This document shows positions 23,484-35,880 of a stretch of DNA of 64,000 bases, piece by piece. The stretch spans positions 4,735,309-4,799,308 of the forward strand of contig NC_041004.1 in NCBI RefSeq assembly GCF_004193775.1. The letters run 5' to 3'. Source of the DNA: Glycine soja. Taxonomy: Eukaryota > Streptophyta > Magnoliopsida > Fabales > Fabaceae. The notes beneath the pieces were generated by a model. The model was given only the letters and a program-made list of their open reading frames with translations, did not search any database and was not told the origin of the DNA. Made by a program: the position numbers and the translations under genes. Within the stretch, counting starts at the first letter, position 1, and every line of letters begins with the position of its first letter.

Positions 23484-26127
23484 TTGTCACAAAACAAAAC
23501 TCGATTTGTAACTGTCACAGTATTTTCACTCATATCACATAAGCACCACCATGGCTCCACTAAAGAAATTTCGACCATCATTTACCACAATGGTCATATT
23601 GCAGACGATGTAGTTCGTGGATCAGTGTACACATCTGCGAACCCAATATTTATTTACGTCAATCGTTTTATTACATTTACACAATTCATTCGAAAAATTA
23701 ACAACCGTCTCCCTACTCGAGCAACTGAAAAAGTTATTCAGTTACCGTATAACAACATAGACCTTAATAATCTAGTATCTTCATACAACAACCTTAAAAC
23801 ACAAGACCCCTTTGACATTTATAATTCATACACACAACTATTATCCGAAAATCCATCTTTTTTTTATGTTCAACAAACCTCCTTTGACCAACAAAACCAT
23901 CCTTCATATCCCTTTACGCCACCTTCACAACAACCACAAACGTAAACATCAAACCGAAATGAACATCCCATCGCTAACGAAGATCCCATTATATGATTTC
24001 ATGATGAAAACATGGATTATTTTAGTGAGGATGGGGATCAACAGTTCTTTGATCACATCAATGAGGATAGCGATGACCAAAGCAATAATGAGGGTGTTGG
24101 CAGACCAACGACACCTCCATCACCTCCATTGCAGTATCACCAACCTAGGTGTTCAGTAGACTTAAACTTTGACCACCTACCACACTACATTGATCGACAC
24201 CATTTTGTTTAGCAGCAACATAATGTACAACCACCAATATGCACTCAAGGTTGCATGGCCTTCAATGAAAAAGCACAATGTATTCGAGCAGTTAAAGAAT
24301 ACAACATCAGAAATCATTTTGACTACATGACAATTTACTTTGACCAAAGAAGGCTAAACTTCGTGTGTAAATTACATGAAAATGGTTGTACATGGAGCTT
24401 AGGCGCATGCAATTCAAAGAGGTATAACAAATGAATTATCAAGAGTATTAGAGGTCATCACACTTGTCTCGCGCCAATGCTTAGACAAGATCATCAGCAA
24501 CTCGACAAACACATCATAGCATAGATCATCCAACCAATTGTCAAAAACAAACCCAACTGTCTTCATCAAGACGTTGATTGCAGAGATCAAAATGTTTATG
24601 AATTATACCCCATCCTACAAGAAGACATGGTTAGCAAAGCAAAGAGCGTTGGAGATGATTCATGGAAATTAGGAAAAATCATATGTCAAACTGCCAAAAC
24701 TTTTGGGAGCTTTGTAATCTTGTGTTCCTCGGACTATGGTCGCTGCTCAAACAAAATCTGTGTATGAGGAAGGAGAAATTGTACCGGGCAAAAGAACGTT
24801 TAACGTGTCTTTTGGTTATTTAGTCCATGCATTAAAGGCTTTGCATATTGCAAACCCATAGTACAAGTAGATGGTACATGGTTTTACGGGAAATATACTG
24901 ACACACTATTGATAACTACCATACACAAGATGAAGCTAATCATATCTTCTCGATTGCCTACACCATTGCAGAAGGGGAGACAACTTCATCTTAGGAGTTT
25001 TTTCTAAAGAATTTGAGAAGACATGTTACTCTGCAAATTAACATTTCTCTTATTTCAGACAGACACCCCTCAATTATAAGTGCCTACAACAACCCAACTA
25101 ACGTATGGGTTCAGGACACATCCCATTTCTTTTGCCTGCGCCACATTGAACAAAACTTTCTTCTCTGTAACTCAAACGACAAACATTTAAGGAAACCACT
25201 CATGCTGGCTGGTGAGAATCTATTTTATTTATTCGTTAAACTTTACTTTCAATCAAATTTTATAACGTAATAAATTGATTGAATATTTACAGGTTACACA
25301 TACACTGAGAAGATGCACTTGTGACATATTGGAGATATCCGTGCAAATAAGCCAAGTGCAACTGAATGACTTGATCAATTACCTAAACAAAATTGGGTAT
25401 AATGCTTCGATGAGGGAAAACATTGGGGACATATGACTACCAATTTGTCTGAGTCTGTTAATTCTATGTTAAAAAATACAAGACATTTGTCGATGTCATC
25501 GTGGTTGAGGAGACGTATTTTAAGACCGCACAACTCTTTGCTATTAGAGGTCGACAAACTCAGGCAATGATCAACCCCGGCTCACAATATTCTGAAGTCG
25601 TCTTTGATGCAATGAATAACGGTCAACAAGAATCTAATACACACATTGAAAATGAATTCGACACACACAATCACACTTTTATTATAACAGAGACTCAATC
25701 CCCACTTCAAATACCCAGACCACCTGGAAGATTTAGAGTAATGTTACAATTCCAAAAGTGTGATTGTGGTGTATGTTAGACTAAACACTTATCGTGTTCT
25801 CATGTCATGGCTGCCTATAAATTTGTCAATCTTGATCCCATGAACTATGCGCCGATGCTATTCACTTTACAACACATTTTGCTCGTCTACGAGAACTCCT
25901 TTGGTTTACTGCCACACGAATCAATGTGGCAAGAATATGAACGAGATCAGTGGGGTCCTTATCCAAGGAGAAAGAGGACTACAAAGGGTCTTCCTGTTTC
26001 AACTCGCATTCCTACTTAGATGGACGAAGAAGAAAATGAACGGGAAAGTAGAAAAAATTGTAAAATTTGCCGACAACATGGTCATAACAAAAACAATTGT
26101 CCTAACATATCTCCATCTTAAGTTTTT
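23484..26127 (+). pseudogene. MURA-like (MULE) transposase, broken
   Basis: A Mutator-like transposase in pieces across frames. The 5' frame (23484-23945) has the N-terminal YHNG-type segment. Next come an acidic linker (24012-24212) and a MuDR zinc-binding-like domain near 24250-24480. The DDE region follows with VQVDGTWFYGKYTDTLL near 24866-24915, then ISLISDRHPSI and a FCLRHI...NF block at 25013-25200. The SWIM zinc finger CDCGVC...CSH at about 25756-25805 is interrupted by TAG. The C-terminal YENSFGLLPHESMW block is at 25807-26019, and a zinc knuckle CKICRQHGHNKNNC is at about 26060-26102. More than ten stops or frame changes make it inactive. It is preserved in order, so it is an old but complete copy. 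Confidence 0.85.
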
Positions 26128-26139
26128 CCTTAACCAAGT

Positions 26140-26744
26140 ATAATTGTTCAAGTATTTTACTAATATTGCAATATAATGTTCTTCTATAAATAAATTGTTA
26201 AACAAAATTTTTTATCATTTTTAATTAAATCAAATGACATAAACAAACTAATTATATTTAGTAATATAATTTTATTAAAAATAATTATATTAGAAAATTT
26301 AGATTTTAAATAAAAAATACTCACCTAAAAAATATATTAAGTAAATTAAATAATAAAACAAAAATAATTATATTTAATAATATCATTTTCTTTTAAAAAA
26401 TAAAAAACAAAATTATAAAATTTAATTTAACAAATAAATAATTTTAAAACCAATTAAAAAATTATATAATATAATATTTATATTTTATAATATTTTAAAT
26501 TTAATAAAAAAAAAGGAGAGAGAGAGTGTATTCACGTTCATTTGAGTTTGTAGCTCTCAGTTTAGCCACGTTCATTTGCAAAGTGGTGTGAATCAAAACA
26601 CAAAGTGCAAAGTAGTGTAGACTTAAAATTAAATTGGAAAGTGGTGTATATTGAAGAAAAAAACAGGAGAGAGAGTGTATTCATGAAAAAAAACCTTGAT
26701 TTGTTCGTCATCTCTCTTACAATTTCAATTAAGAATTGAACAAA

Positions 26745-26752
<8 letters not shown>
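26140..26752. other. AT-rich DNA with GA-rich patches
   Basis: No gene seen. Repeated phrases (GGAGAGAGAGTGTATTCA at about 26513 and 26666; AAAGTGGTGTGAATC/AAAGTAGTGTAG) show a local diverged duplication. Confidence 0.5.

Positions 26753-26785
<33 letters not shown>
26753..26785. repeat. (AT)n microsatellite
   Basis: Alternating AT run of about 33 bp. Confidence 0.95.
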
Positions 26786-26787
<2 letters not shown>

Positions 26788-26932
26788 TTTTAATGCATTA
26801 ATATACTTAAATTAGATACATTGAATTTCTGTAACAACCTTTGTGAATTATAAGAAAAGTCTAGTCAACTAAATAAGCTAATTTGCACTCATGCATACAA
26901 TTGCTTCACTTGAACTTAACTCAATCGTCATC

Positions 26933-27139
26933 TATCAAGAATGAAAGAAATGAACGATAGTTTTCGAATTCATTCATCAAAGTATTACAAAGGTGGTTTA
27001 TTTATACAAATATAGAGAATAACCAACTTGAGTAACCAACTTCTAGTAACTCCTAGTAACTAACTTCTAGTAACTAAGTAACTATTCACCTAACTTCTAA
27101 TAACTCCTAGTAACTAACTTCAACCGCTTAATCATGATA
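26933..27139 (-). repeat. copia-1 3' LTR (left copy)
   Basis: 207 bp, beginning TATCAAGAATG and ending AATCATGATA on the plus strand. Termini are 5-bp inverted repeats TATCA...TGATA and lack the usual TG...CA. The interior is rich in CTAGTAACT-type short repeats. Confidence 0.92.
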
Positions 27140-27145
27140 CCATCC

Positions 27146-30100
27146 TCAAGTTGGCGAATAGATGTTAATCATTCCCAACTTGGCAATGAATTTACCAAAA
27201 ATCGGGCTTGGAAGTGCTTTTGTAAAAACATCTGCAACCTGGTGTTGGCTCTTGACATGGACAAGCTTGACTACTTTGGACTAAACATATTCTTTAATGA
27301 GATGATCAATGTCAATGTGCTTGGATCGTTCATGATGAGCAGGGTTTGAAGCAAGACTTATAGCAGATTTATTATCACAAAATAACATCATAGAGGGCAC
27401 ATCAACTTCAAAGTGAAGAAGTAACTTGCTTAACCAAACAATTTCACTAATAACAGAAGACAAGACACGATATTCAGCTTCAGTGGATGATTTTGAAATA
27501 GTGGGTTGTTTCTTAGAACGCCAAGAAAAAAGGTTGTTTCCCAAAAAGACACAAAAGCCAGAAGTGGATCTTCTGGTATCAACACAACTGGTCCGGCCCA
27601 ATCAGTATCCGCAAAGGCAGTGAGGTTGAGAGAGTTCTGAGCAGGGAAAAACAAACCTTGTCCAGGAGCAGATTTGATATACTGCAGAAGATGATGAACA
27701 ACATGTAGGTGAGGAACTCTAGGTACTTTCATAAACTGACTTAATCGATTCACAGCAAAAGTGATATCAGGTTGTGAGATGGTCAAATAAAGCAATCTAC
27801 AATTAATCTTTTGTACATTGATGGATCAGGGAGTAAGTCTCCATCATGAAGATTGAGTTTCAGATTGGGATCCATTGGTAAATTGGAAGGTTTGCAGGCC
27901 AAGAAACCTGTATCTTCCAAAAGAGATAGAGCATACTTTCGCTGGGATAGTGAGATACCTCTGTTGGATTTGGCTATTTCTAAGCCAAGAAAATATTTCA
28001 AAGGGCCAAGGATCTTCAATTGAAACAAAGACTGTAATTTGGTCTGAACAGCTTGTACGGTGGCAATATTGGGCCCCGACAGGATGATGTCATCTACATA
28101 TATTAGTAAAATGACTAAGGAATTGCTTGAGCCAATGGTAAAAAGGGAGTAATCATGTTTGGATTGATGGAATCCATGACTAAGAAGAGTAGTGGAGAAC
28201 TTACAGAATCATTGTCTAGAGGCTTGTTTTAGGCCATATAATGATTTGTTCAATTTGCATACCAATGAAGGATTGGATGACTTGTATCCCTTGGGAAGTT
28301 CCATATAAACTTCTTTAAACAAATCACCATTCAAAAAAGCATTGTTAACATCCAATTGTAGAAGGCACCAGTTTCTAATAGCAACAACACAAAGCAGAAC
28401 TCTTACAGTGGTAAGTTTGGCTACTGAAGAGAATGTATCAGAGAAATCAATCCCAACTTGTTGTGTATAACCTTTGGCAACCAATCGAGCTTTGTATCTA
28501 TCTACAGAGCCATCCATTTTGTATTTAACTTTATACACCCATCGACATCCTATACAATGCTTACCAGGTGGTAATGGAACAAGTGTCCAAGTGGAATTTG
28601 CTTCAAGAGCTTGGATTTCCTCGTGCATTGCTCGACGCCATTCAGGATAAGGAACAACTTGATGGTAGAAATAAGGTTCATAGACAGAGGAAATGTGATT
28701 AATGAAAGTTCTGTAAGGAGGGCTAAGAGGCAATAGGGAACAATGATGTTGGATGGGATATGCAGCCTGAGATTGTGATATTACATAATCAGACAAGTAT
28801 AAGGGATGCTTAGAGTGGCGTGTACTCCTTCTTAAGGTGACAGAGGGCAAAGTGTGAGGATGATCTGAGCCAGGGATTGAGAATGAATCAGTTGGCTCAT
28901 GGTTAAAGCGATTATTTGGTTGTGGTGATTGGCTACTAGTCTGGTCAGGGTTAGGTAAGGTATTAGTTATGGGAATGGGAATAACCAAATCAAGTAAAGG
29001 ATCCGGAATGACTTGAGACTGTGAAATGGTTTGAAAAGGAAAAATGGATTCATGAAAGACAACATCTCTGGACACAAAATTTCTTAGTGTCTAGGCTATA
29101 CAATTTGTATCCTTTATAACCTTGGGGATAGCCAACAAAAATGACAGGCACTGCTCCAGGAGAAAACTTGTTCCTTGATGATGGAAGAGTGGAAGCAAAT
29201 GCTAAACAACCAAAACTTCTTAAGGCATGATAGTCAGGTTCCTTTTTGAACAAAATATTGTAGGGTGAGCAGTGTTGCAGTAATAGTGAAGGGGTTCTGT
29301 TGATAAGAAAACGTGCAGTGGTAACACAATCACCCCAGAATGAGATAGGAACTTTAGACTGAAAAAACAAAGCTCTTGCTACATTGAGCAGATGTTGATG
29401 CTTCCTTTCCACTACTGAATTTTGTTCTGGCCTTTCAACACAGGAAAATTGATGAAGAGTGCCCATGGAAGCCAAAAACTGAGTGAGGGCAAGTTCCTTA
29501 GCATTATCAGACCTGAGGCATTTGATAGATACACCAAACTGAGTCTGAACCATGGTGAAAAATTGTTGCAGATAGATTGAAGCTTCAAATTTGTTCTTAA
29601 GCACAAATAGCCAAATGAATCTTGAGCAATCATCAACCAATGTAAGGAAAAATCTCCTTCCCTCAAAGGTAGGGTGAGCATAGGGACCCCATATATCACA
29701 GTGAATTAAGTCAAATGGTAATTTAGATAAATGGTTAGAGTTAGGAAAAGATAATCTTCTAAATTTAGCAAGAGGACAAACAGAACAATTAGAAGAAGAG
29801 AAATTAGGAGAAAGGTGTAGACCAATTTTATTATTCAAATGTTTGAAAACTTTGTCTGAGATATGACCAAATCTAGAATGCCAAATATGAGCATTTTTAC
29901 AAGGAATGGAATTTGTATGGGAATTGATAACAGGAAAAGTAAATTTGCAATCAAGAGTGTCCTTGAGATCTAAGACATAAAGGCCTTGGATGAGAGCCCC
30001 TTTACCAATCCTCTTGCAAGCTTGCTTCTCCTGAATATCAAATGCATTTTGGGAAAAAGAAATGGACAAATTAGGATTGGTTAGAAGAGCACTAACTGAA

Positions 30101-31407
30101 ATTAAATTGAATTTGAATTTAGGAATGTAGGCAACATTATGCAAGAGTAAGGTATTGGTTAAGCAAACCGAACCAATGGCAATGATAGGTATAACATCAT
30201 TGTTAGGCAGAGTGACAGTTTTATTAGAAACAAGTTGGTAAAATCGAAAATGATGAAGGGAACAAAAAATATGAATGTTGGCACCAGAATCTAAAAGCCA
30301 ACAATCATGAAGAAAATTAGAAGTGGATGTAGAAAGGATCATACCACTGGCAGAAGAAACACCTTGAGGGATGACAACATTGGTAGCATGACTTTCTAAA
30401 AGATTCATCAATTGGCTATATTGCTGGGCAATAAGTTGAAACTGGGAACCCGAGTCACCAGAGGAAGATGGTGAGTGAGACATATCAACAGATACTTGTT
30501 GAGCAACCTTGTGTGGTGGTTCAGAAGATGAAGAATGTTTCTTGACTTCTAAGGAAAAACTAGTCCTCTTATAATTTGGAGGATAACCATGCAACTTGAA
30601 GCAACGATCTTGAGTATGACCCAGCATACCATAATGAGCACACAAGGGGCTATTCTTGGAAGATCCTTTGAAGCGATTGGTAGGATGATTGTGTGCAACA
30701 AAAGAAGGCTTCAAGGCAAAAGCATGTGAAACTTCACTAGCAGAGGTGGAAGCACCAACTTCCTTTTGCTTTTCTTCTTGAACAACTAAGGAAAAAACCT
30801 TAGTTACTGAGGGAAAGGGATCCATGGATAAAATTTGACCTCTTATAGTAGAGAAGGATTCGTTCAACCCCATCAAGAACTGCATAGCATACTCCATTTG
30901 TTCAAAATCGCACCAAGGTTTAATTCTTCCACATGTGCAACTATGTGAGGGCTTCGGTTATGATAATGACTCCCACAGAGAATGAAGCTTGGAGTAGAAA
31001 GAGAAAACAAACATAGAACCTTGTTGCAAAGTGATCAATTCATGCTTAAGTTGAAAAATTAAAGGATTATTTCATTGCTCGAAACGTTCTTGAAGATCAT
31101 CCCATATTGCTTTGGCAGAAGAACAATGTAAGATACCGACTAGCATTTCTTTGGATAAAGAATTAAGGAGCCAGGAAGAAACGATACTATCATTGCGATG
31201 CCACAAAGCATGAGTGGAGTGACCCAAATTAGGTTCAGGAATTGAACCATCGACAAACCCATATTTGTTCTTCCCATGAAGAGCCATGCACATTGCTTTC
31301 TTCCAAGAATTATAGTTGTCACCGATAAGAGGATGAGAAACTAAGGCAATGCCAGGATGATAGGAAGAATGAAGAATGAAGGGGTTAGAATCATCAATGG
31401 CAGCCAT
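27146..31407 (-). pseudogene. copia-1 gag-pol polyprotein, broken
   Basis: The start ATG at 31407 opens MAAIDDSNPFIL. Gag (UBN2/retrotran_gag type) runs to about 30500; its zinc knuckle reads CAHYGMLGHTQDRC, with Tyr in place of the second Cys. Protease has LLDSGAN near 30290. Integrase has WHSRFGHIS and CSVC zinc ligands plus catalytic D (CDIWGP), D (RSDNAKE) and E (ERPEQNSVVERKH). RT has YVDDI near 28110. RNase H has ADTDWAG, STEAEY and FCDNKSA. The frame ends at a TGA at 27146-27148. Lesions include stops at 31072 and about 30960 in gag, a frameshift near 29060 after TKKFCV, a TGA for a family Trp at 28209 in RT, frameshifts near 27790 and 27590, and a TAG near 27281 after KEYV. Confidence 0.93.
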
Positions 31408-31465
31408 GGCCATGAGAGAAAAAAGAAATAACTTCAATAGGAAGGAAGAGGTACGAAAGCAAAAA

Positions 31466-31477
31466 CTTCTGATATCA
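31466..31477 (-). other. copia-1 primer-binding site
   Basis: TGATATCAGAAG directly abuts the 5' LTR on the minus strand. It differs by one base in the first nine from the initiator-tRNA-Met site TGGTATCAG common in plant copia elements. Confidence 0.75.
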
Positions 31478-31710
31478 TATCAAGAATGAAAGAAATGAAT
31501 GATAGTTTTCGAATTCATTCATCAAAGTATTACAAAGGTGATTTATTTATACAAATATAGAGAATAACCAACTTGAGTAACCAACTTCTAGTAACTCCTA
31601 ATAACTAACTCCAATAACTTCTAGTAACTAAGTAACTATCATAACTAAGTAACTATTCACCTAACTTCTAATAACTCCTAGTAACTAACTTCAACCGCTT
31701 AATCATGATA
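31478..31710 (-). repeat. copia-1 5' LTR (right copy)
   Basis: 233 bp, matching the left LTR but with an additional CCAATAACTTCTAGTAACTA-like stretch in the TAACTA-rich part. Short for a copia LTR. Confidence 0.92.
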
Positions 31711-31715
31711 TCATC

Positions 31716-32744
31716 ATTATTATTATAGTGAATGAAAAGAAATGCAAAATTCTCATTACTAAAAAAAGTAGTCATTCCATAAAAAAATAGCTATAAAAGG
31801 TCTTGTTAATAAATATTCTTAAATACTAAGAAAACTTAAAAAAATATTAAATAAAAATAATATTAGTAAATTAAAATTGTTTGAAATTTAATTTATCATT
31901 CAAACAATTTGCTTTTTTAAAAATCTTAACAATTCCACTTGTTACAATGTGACAAAACATTCAAGGAAGAAAAAACAAAGTTAACTTAGATGTAGGAGTG
32001 AGAAATAGGACAACAAATGGGGCTATATAAGTAATGTCTTGTTAATAAATAGAAAAAATAAGTTATATAATAAAAGTGTAAAAAAATTTAAAACTTCATT
32101 CAATAATATTTTATCATCTATAATAATTATGATAATTATCTTAAAAATTATATTCATGATGATATATGAGTGAATGATAATATAAAATTAATTTATACTT
32201 AATGCATGGGTTTAACTTATAGAAATATTCTTAAATATTAAATAAAAATATAATAATAGTATATTAAAAATGTTAAAAATACTGTATAGTTTATGGTTCA
32301 AACCTTTTGGTCCTTTATTAAATCATAATAACAGCTCCCTTGTTACAATGTGACAAAATCTTTTGGGTGTGAGATTGGTGAGAATTAGGGACAATGAAAA
32401 TGATGGTATGTCAAACATCGTTCAACACCTAACCACAAGGCGGGCTCTTCCCGTGACTAGTAGCAAAGTCATCCAATTAGATGGAGCCACGTGGCGAATG
32501 AATATTCACAGTACCAGCCAGTTAACGCCTTCCCGTGTTGTGCTCCATATATAGATGGCAGTTGCACGAATGATAAGACACGTGTCAGTTATTGATTCGT
32601 GGTCGTACCTTACATGTCGATCGGACGGGAATCGCTGTTCCAGATTCAGAATCTAGGGTTCATGCGGGTAAGACTCGAATCATTGAATGAGGAGAAAAGA
32701 TCTTTCATTTTTATTTTTTAATAACTATTTTCTTCTCATGCTTG
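31716..32744. other. AT-rich DNA with diverged direct repeat and a GC-richer island
   Basis: A segment ending TTGTTACAATGTGACAAAA occurs near 31938-31956 and again near 32340-32358, each preceded by an AAATATTCTTAAATA...ATTAAATAAAAAT stretch, so this is a roughly 400-bp-spaced direct repeat. From about 32360 to 32680 base composition rises and ACGTGG, ACACGTGTC and CATATATAGATGG (TATA-like) occur. An open frame at 32363-32554 has no recognised family. Confidence 0.5.
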
Positions 32745-33690
32745 AGTATTGATAAGTTTGTCTTTAAAAGATGGAAATTAAAATTTTAATTTTGAAAATG
32801 AAAAAATATGATAAATTTATTTATCTATTAATTTGTTTTCTTTTTAATCGTTATAAATATAATATTATACTAAATACTTTAAAAAAAATATTTATTATGT
32901 TTATTATTATGATTGTTTTAACTTAGTTTTGTTTTTCTATTTTTAAATGTTTATTATAATGTTATGCTTGCAAGCATACTTGTGAAACCCAATTCGGTCA
33001 TTGACCCAATGAAAATAGTTGGTGAGTGGGTTAGTGGTCCAACTGATAGACCAGTCATTGGACTGTTTGGCTTGATATATTATAAAAATTTAAAATTATA
33101 TATGTATCTATTATATATAAGTATATAATTAACATTATTTGAGCAAGAAAAATTCATGCATACTTCAAAATCTAATATAATAATTGATAATAATGTGACA
33201 TCAAAATGACGCCGTAGAGGTGGTCCATTTTTTTTTGTAAAATCGTCCAGGTCGGATCTGTCCAACCGGGATCGGATCTGGTGGCTAACTGTCCAAGTTT
33301 TGATGGGTCATCCAGTGTCAATTGCATGACCGATCCAATAGTGGAATTGGTTCGGTTAGGCCACCGGGTCTCAGTTGGATTGGTCCAAATGGCTGAGCCA
33401 AACTGGGTTTCACAATTGTGCTTGCAACTATTAAAAAAAAGGGAAAAATGAAGATTAAATTATATTTTGGATAAATAATCATTTTCGTCCCTGAATGTGT
33501 TGAGCACTGACAAATTCATCCGTGCATGTGTTACATTTGCTCTTTCATTAAAAGTAACGAATGGAAGTTAATAGATAATGAATTTGCAGCACTTTTTTCA
33601 CTTTTGGAAACTAAAATTTAAATTTTCTATCTTTTCATAACGAATTTATCAGCGCTCTACATATTCAGTAGCAAAAATGATTGTTTACCC
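32745..33690. mobile_element. Composite of TIR elements with MITE arms
   Basis: The core 32977-33418 has inverted ends TTGTGAAACCCAATT and TTGTGAAACCCAGTT (right end reverse-complemented). On its right lies the inverted MITE copy (33460-33690), including the linker ATTTAATCTTCATTTT...TTGCAAGC. On its left is a degenerate same-family copy (about 32750-32870). A perfect 14-bp palindrome ATGCTTGCAAGCAT is at 32964-32977. No transposase is present. Confidence 0.55.
33460..33690 (-). mobile_element. Second MITE copy, inverted relative to 23011-23232
   Basis: Termini GGATAAATAATCATTTTCGT and, on the other side, AAAATGATTGTTTACCC. Reverse-complemented, the body matches the first copy (AGCGCTGATAAATTC, AATTTAAATTTTAGTTTCCA, AAAGTGAAAAAAGTGC). 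No coding potential. Confidence 0.75.
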
Positions 33691-33728
33691 TTTTTTCCGT
33701 TCTTTTTTATTACTAAATTTATGAAAAT

Positions 33729-33731
<3 letters not shown>

Positions 33732-33783
<52 letters not shown>
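33732..33783. repeat. (AT)n microsatellite
   Basis: About 52 bp of alternating AT. Confidence 0.97.
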
Positions 33784-33786
<3 letters not shown>

Positions 33787-34665
33787 CTTCTTTCACTTCA
33801 TCTTATTAAGAAATGTACTGTATTTCATTTTGATTTTTTTTTAGTGAAATACACTTTAATACTCCTTATTCATAAAATAAATAAAATGGAATACTTTTAG
33901 AAAGTGTGTTTCATCTTTGTTTTACAGAGTATTGATTAAAAAAATTAAAATAAGATTTGTTTTATTAACAAGACTTTAACAAATATTTAGGAGAAGAGGT
34001 GATACTTAATTCTACTAAGCCAGTACTCTTGTAAGGTTTTGTTTGGTAGTACAAAATATAAAAATAATTGTGAGGAGAAAAAATAAGTTAGAGGATAAAT
34101 ATCTTCAAGACTTTAACAAATAAATAAAAAAAGTTTTTATTATTAGAGTTATATCTATTTATATTATATGTAAAGAAAATTTAAATTTGTGTGAGTCATT
34201 GGATCGAGATTTTAACAGCATAATAGTCATTAATTAATATGAAGTTCATTAAGTCCATTTCAACTATGGATAAAAACTTATACCTCAAAATAGATGTTGA
34301 TTTAAAATAAAAATATATTTTATAGAAATTATATTTATTAAATATGATAATAGAAAAATATATCTTTTTTTAAATATGATAAAACCTTTTCATTTGCTCA
34401 CCATTTTTTTTTCTTGACTTAAATTTTCTTTTTCTCTCATTTTAGTATTGTTGTTTGAGATAATCTCACTAAATATTTTTTACTTAACTAATAATAACAT
34501 TTTTGTATAGATAAGATATGAAGGATGATCAGAAACCAAGAAATTTCATAAAAATATACATAAAATAATTACAATAGATATATAACATATAAAAATAGAG
34601 TTGAATTGAATGATAATTTTGATGACACCATTTCAAAGGAATTACTTTAATCACTTCCTCTATAA

Positions 34666-34704
<39 letters not shown>

Positions 34705-35039
34705 AACTTCTTCACAATATTCTTTACTGTATTAGTGTGTATTATTTATTTTATTTTTTTATTGATTTTATTTAGTAAAAAATCATACACTTTTCTTTCT
34801 ACAAACGCTTTTTCTTTTTTTTGTACAAATAAGGACATATTGAACTCTTTAATTAATTAATATTATGTTATTAGGGATCAATTAACATGTTTCCTTTGTT
34901 CAATTCTTTCTCTTTTTATTTGTTCAGTACTTCTTTTTGTTTTGGTTTAATATTTTTTAATCTCATATTTATTTATTCTATATGTAAGGATTAATTATGA
35001 TTTAAATCTTGTATTACTTAATTAAAAAACACAAACTAT
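33784..35039. other. AT-rich DNA with (ATT)n run
   Basis: No gene seen. A clean (ATT)n microsatellite lies at 34666-34703. Confidence 0.6.
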
Positions 35040-35880
35040 TACTACTAATGTCAATTGTTTATGAGATCATGATTTGTTATTAGATCTTTCTAGAATAGCG
35101 CATCTTTATCACAACTTTTAATCGTGTATATCAGATTTTATGTTTAATTTTCTAAAATTATGTTAAAATATAAACTAACATGAATTTAGTAAATATTCAC
35201 ATTGAGGAATTGATTTTAAATTTTAAATTTAGAACTAATTCTAAGTTAAATATTTTTAGGTAACTTTTGGATCACACCAAAAAAATTCATTTTCAATTTT
35301 ACTACTAACTTATTTTTGGAATAAAAATATCCAAATATAAATTACATTTGTGAAATCAACTTTGTACCGTTCATACAAACACATGTACAATCTGCTTTAA
35401 TACAACTTGTCTTACAGACCATTAAAGACAGGAACTTAAATACGAACAGTACCATTGCAGCCATCCAGACATATCACAAAGAAAAGGGATCAGTGTTTTG
35501 TGAAACCTGCAAGCAATTTCAGAAATGAAAGAAAAAAACATACACCACTGCTCCACACGGTTTGGAAGCAGAAATGAAACTAGTCTAAAGTGAGGTGACA
35601 TTTAAAGCGAGAAAGCTGACCATCACTAACTTTAATTAAAGCATTTTAGAAATATAATAATAATAAAGAGACTCCCAAAAAGCATCCAGGCCAACGTGAT
35701 AAGTCACCCACCATAATAATACAAATAATAAAAATAAAAAAGACCATACTTTTGTCTTGCACAGCAGAACGAGTGAAGGTGAAGAGAGTTGACTTAAGCC
35801 AAATCTCATCACATCAGTTCATAGCAACCAATTCCCTTGCCTTTGTCTTTCTACTCTGATCATCTTTTGTTCTTGAGATC
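35040..35880 (+). promoter_or_regulatory. NLR1 upstream region (duplicated ahead of NLR2)
   Basis: This region aligns with about 61280-62402, upstream of NLR2, so it was duplicated with the gene. A W-box-type TTGACT (WRKY site) lies at 35789-35794, about 90 bp before the ATG; the NLR2 copy reads TTGACA. The sequence TGCAGCCATCCAGACATAT near 35456-35475 is the empty counterpart of the SINE site in the NLR2 copy. No clear TATA box was chosen. Confidence 0.6.

Larger units (their letters stand above)
26928..31715 (-). mobile_element. Ty1-copia retrotransposon, full length, inactive (copia-1)
   Basis: LTRs at 26933-27139 and 31478-31710 are flanked by identical 5-bp target-site duplications TCATC (26928-26932 and 31711-31715). 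The element is transcribed on the minus strand, with order gag, protease, integrase, reverse transcriptase, RNase H, which defines copia. The body is interrupted by stops and frameshifts. The LTRs are nearly identical apart from an indel of about 26 bp in a TAACTA-rich region, so insertion is fairly recent. Confidence 0.95.
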
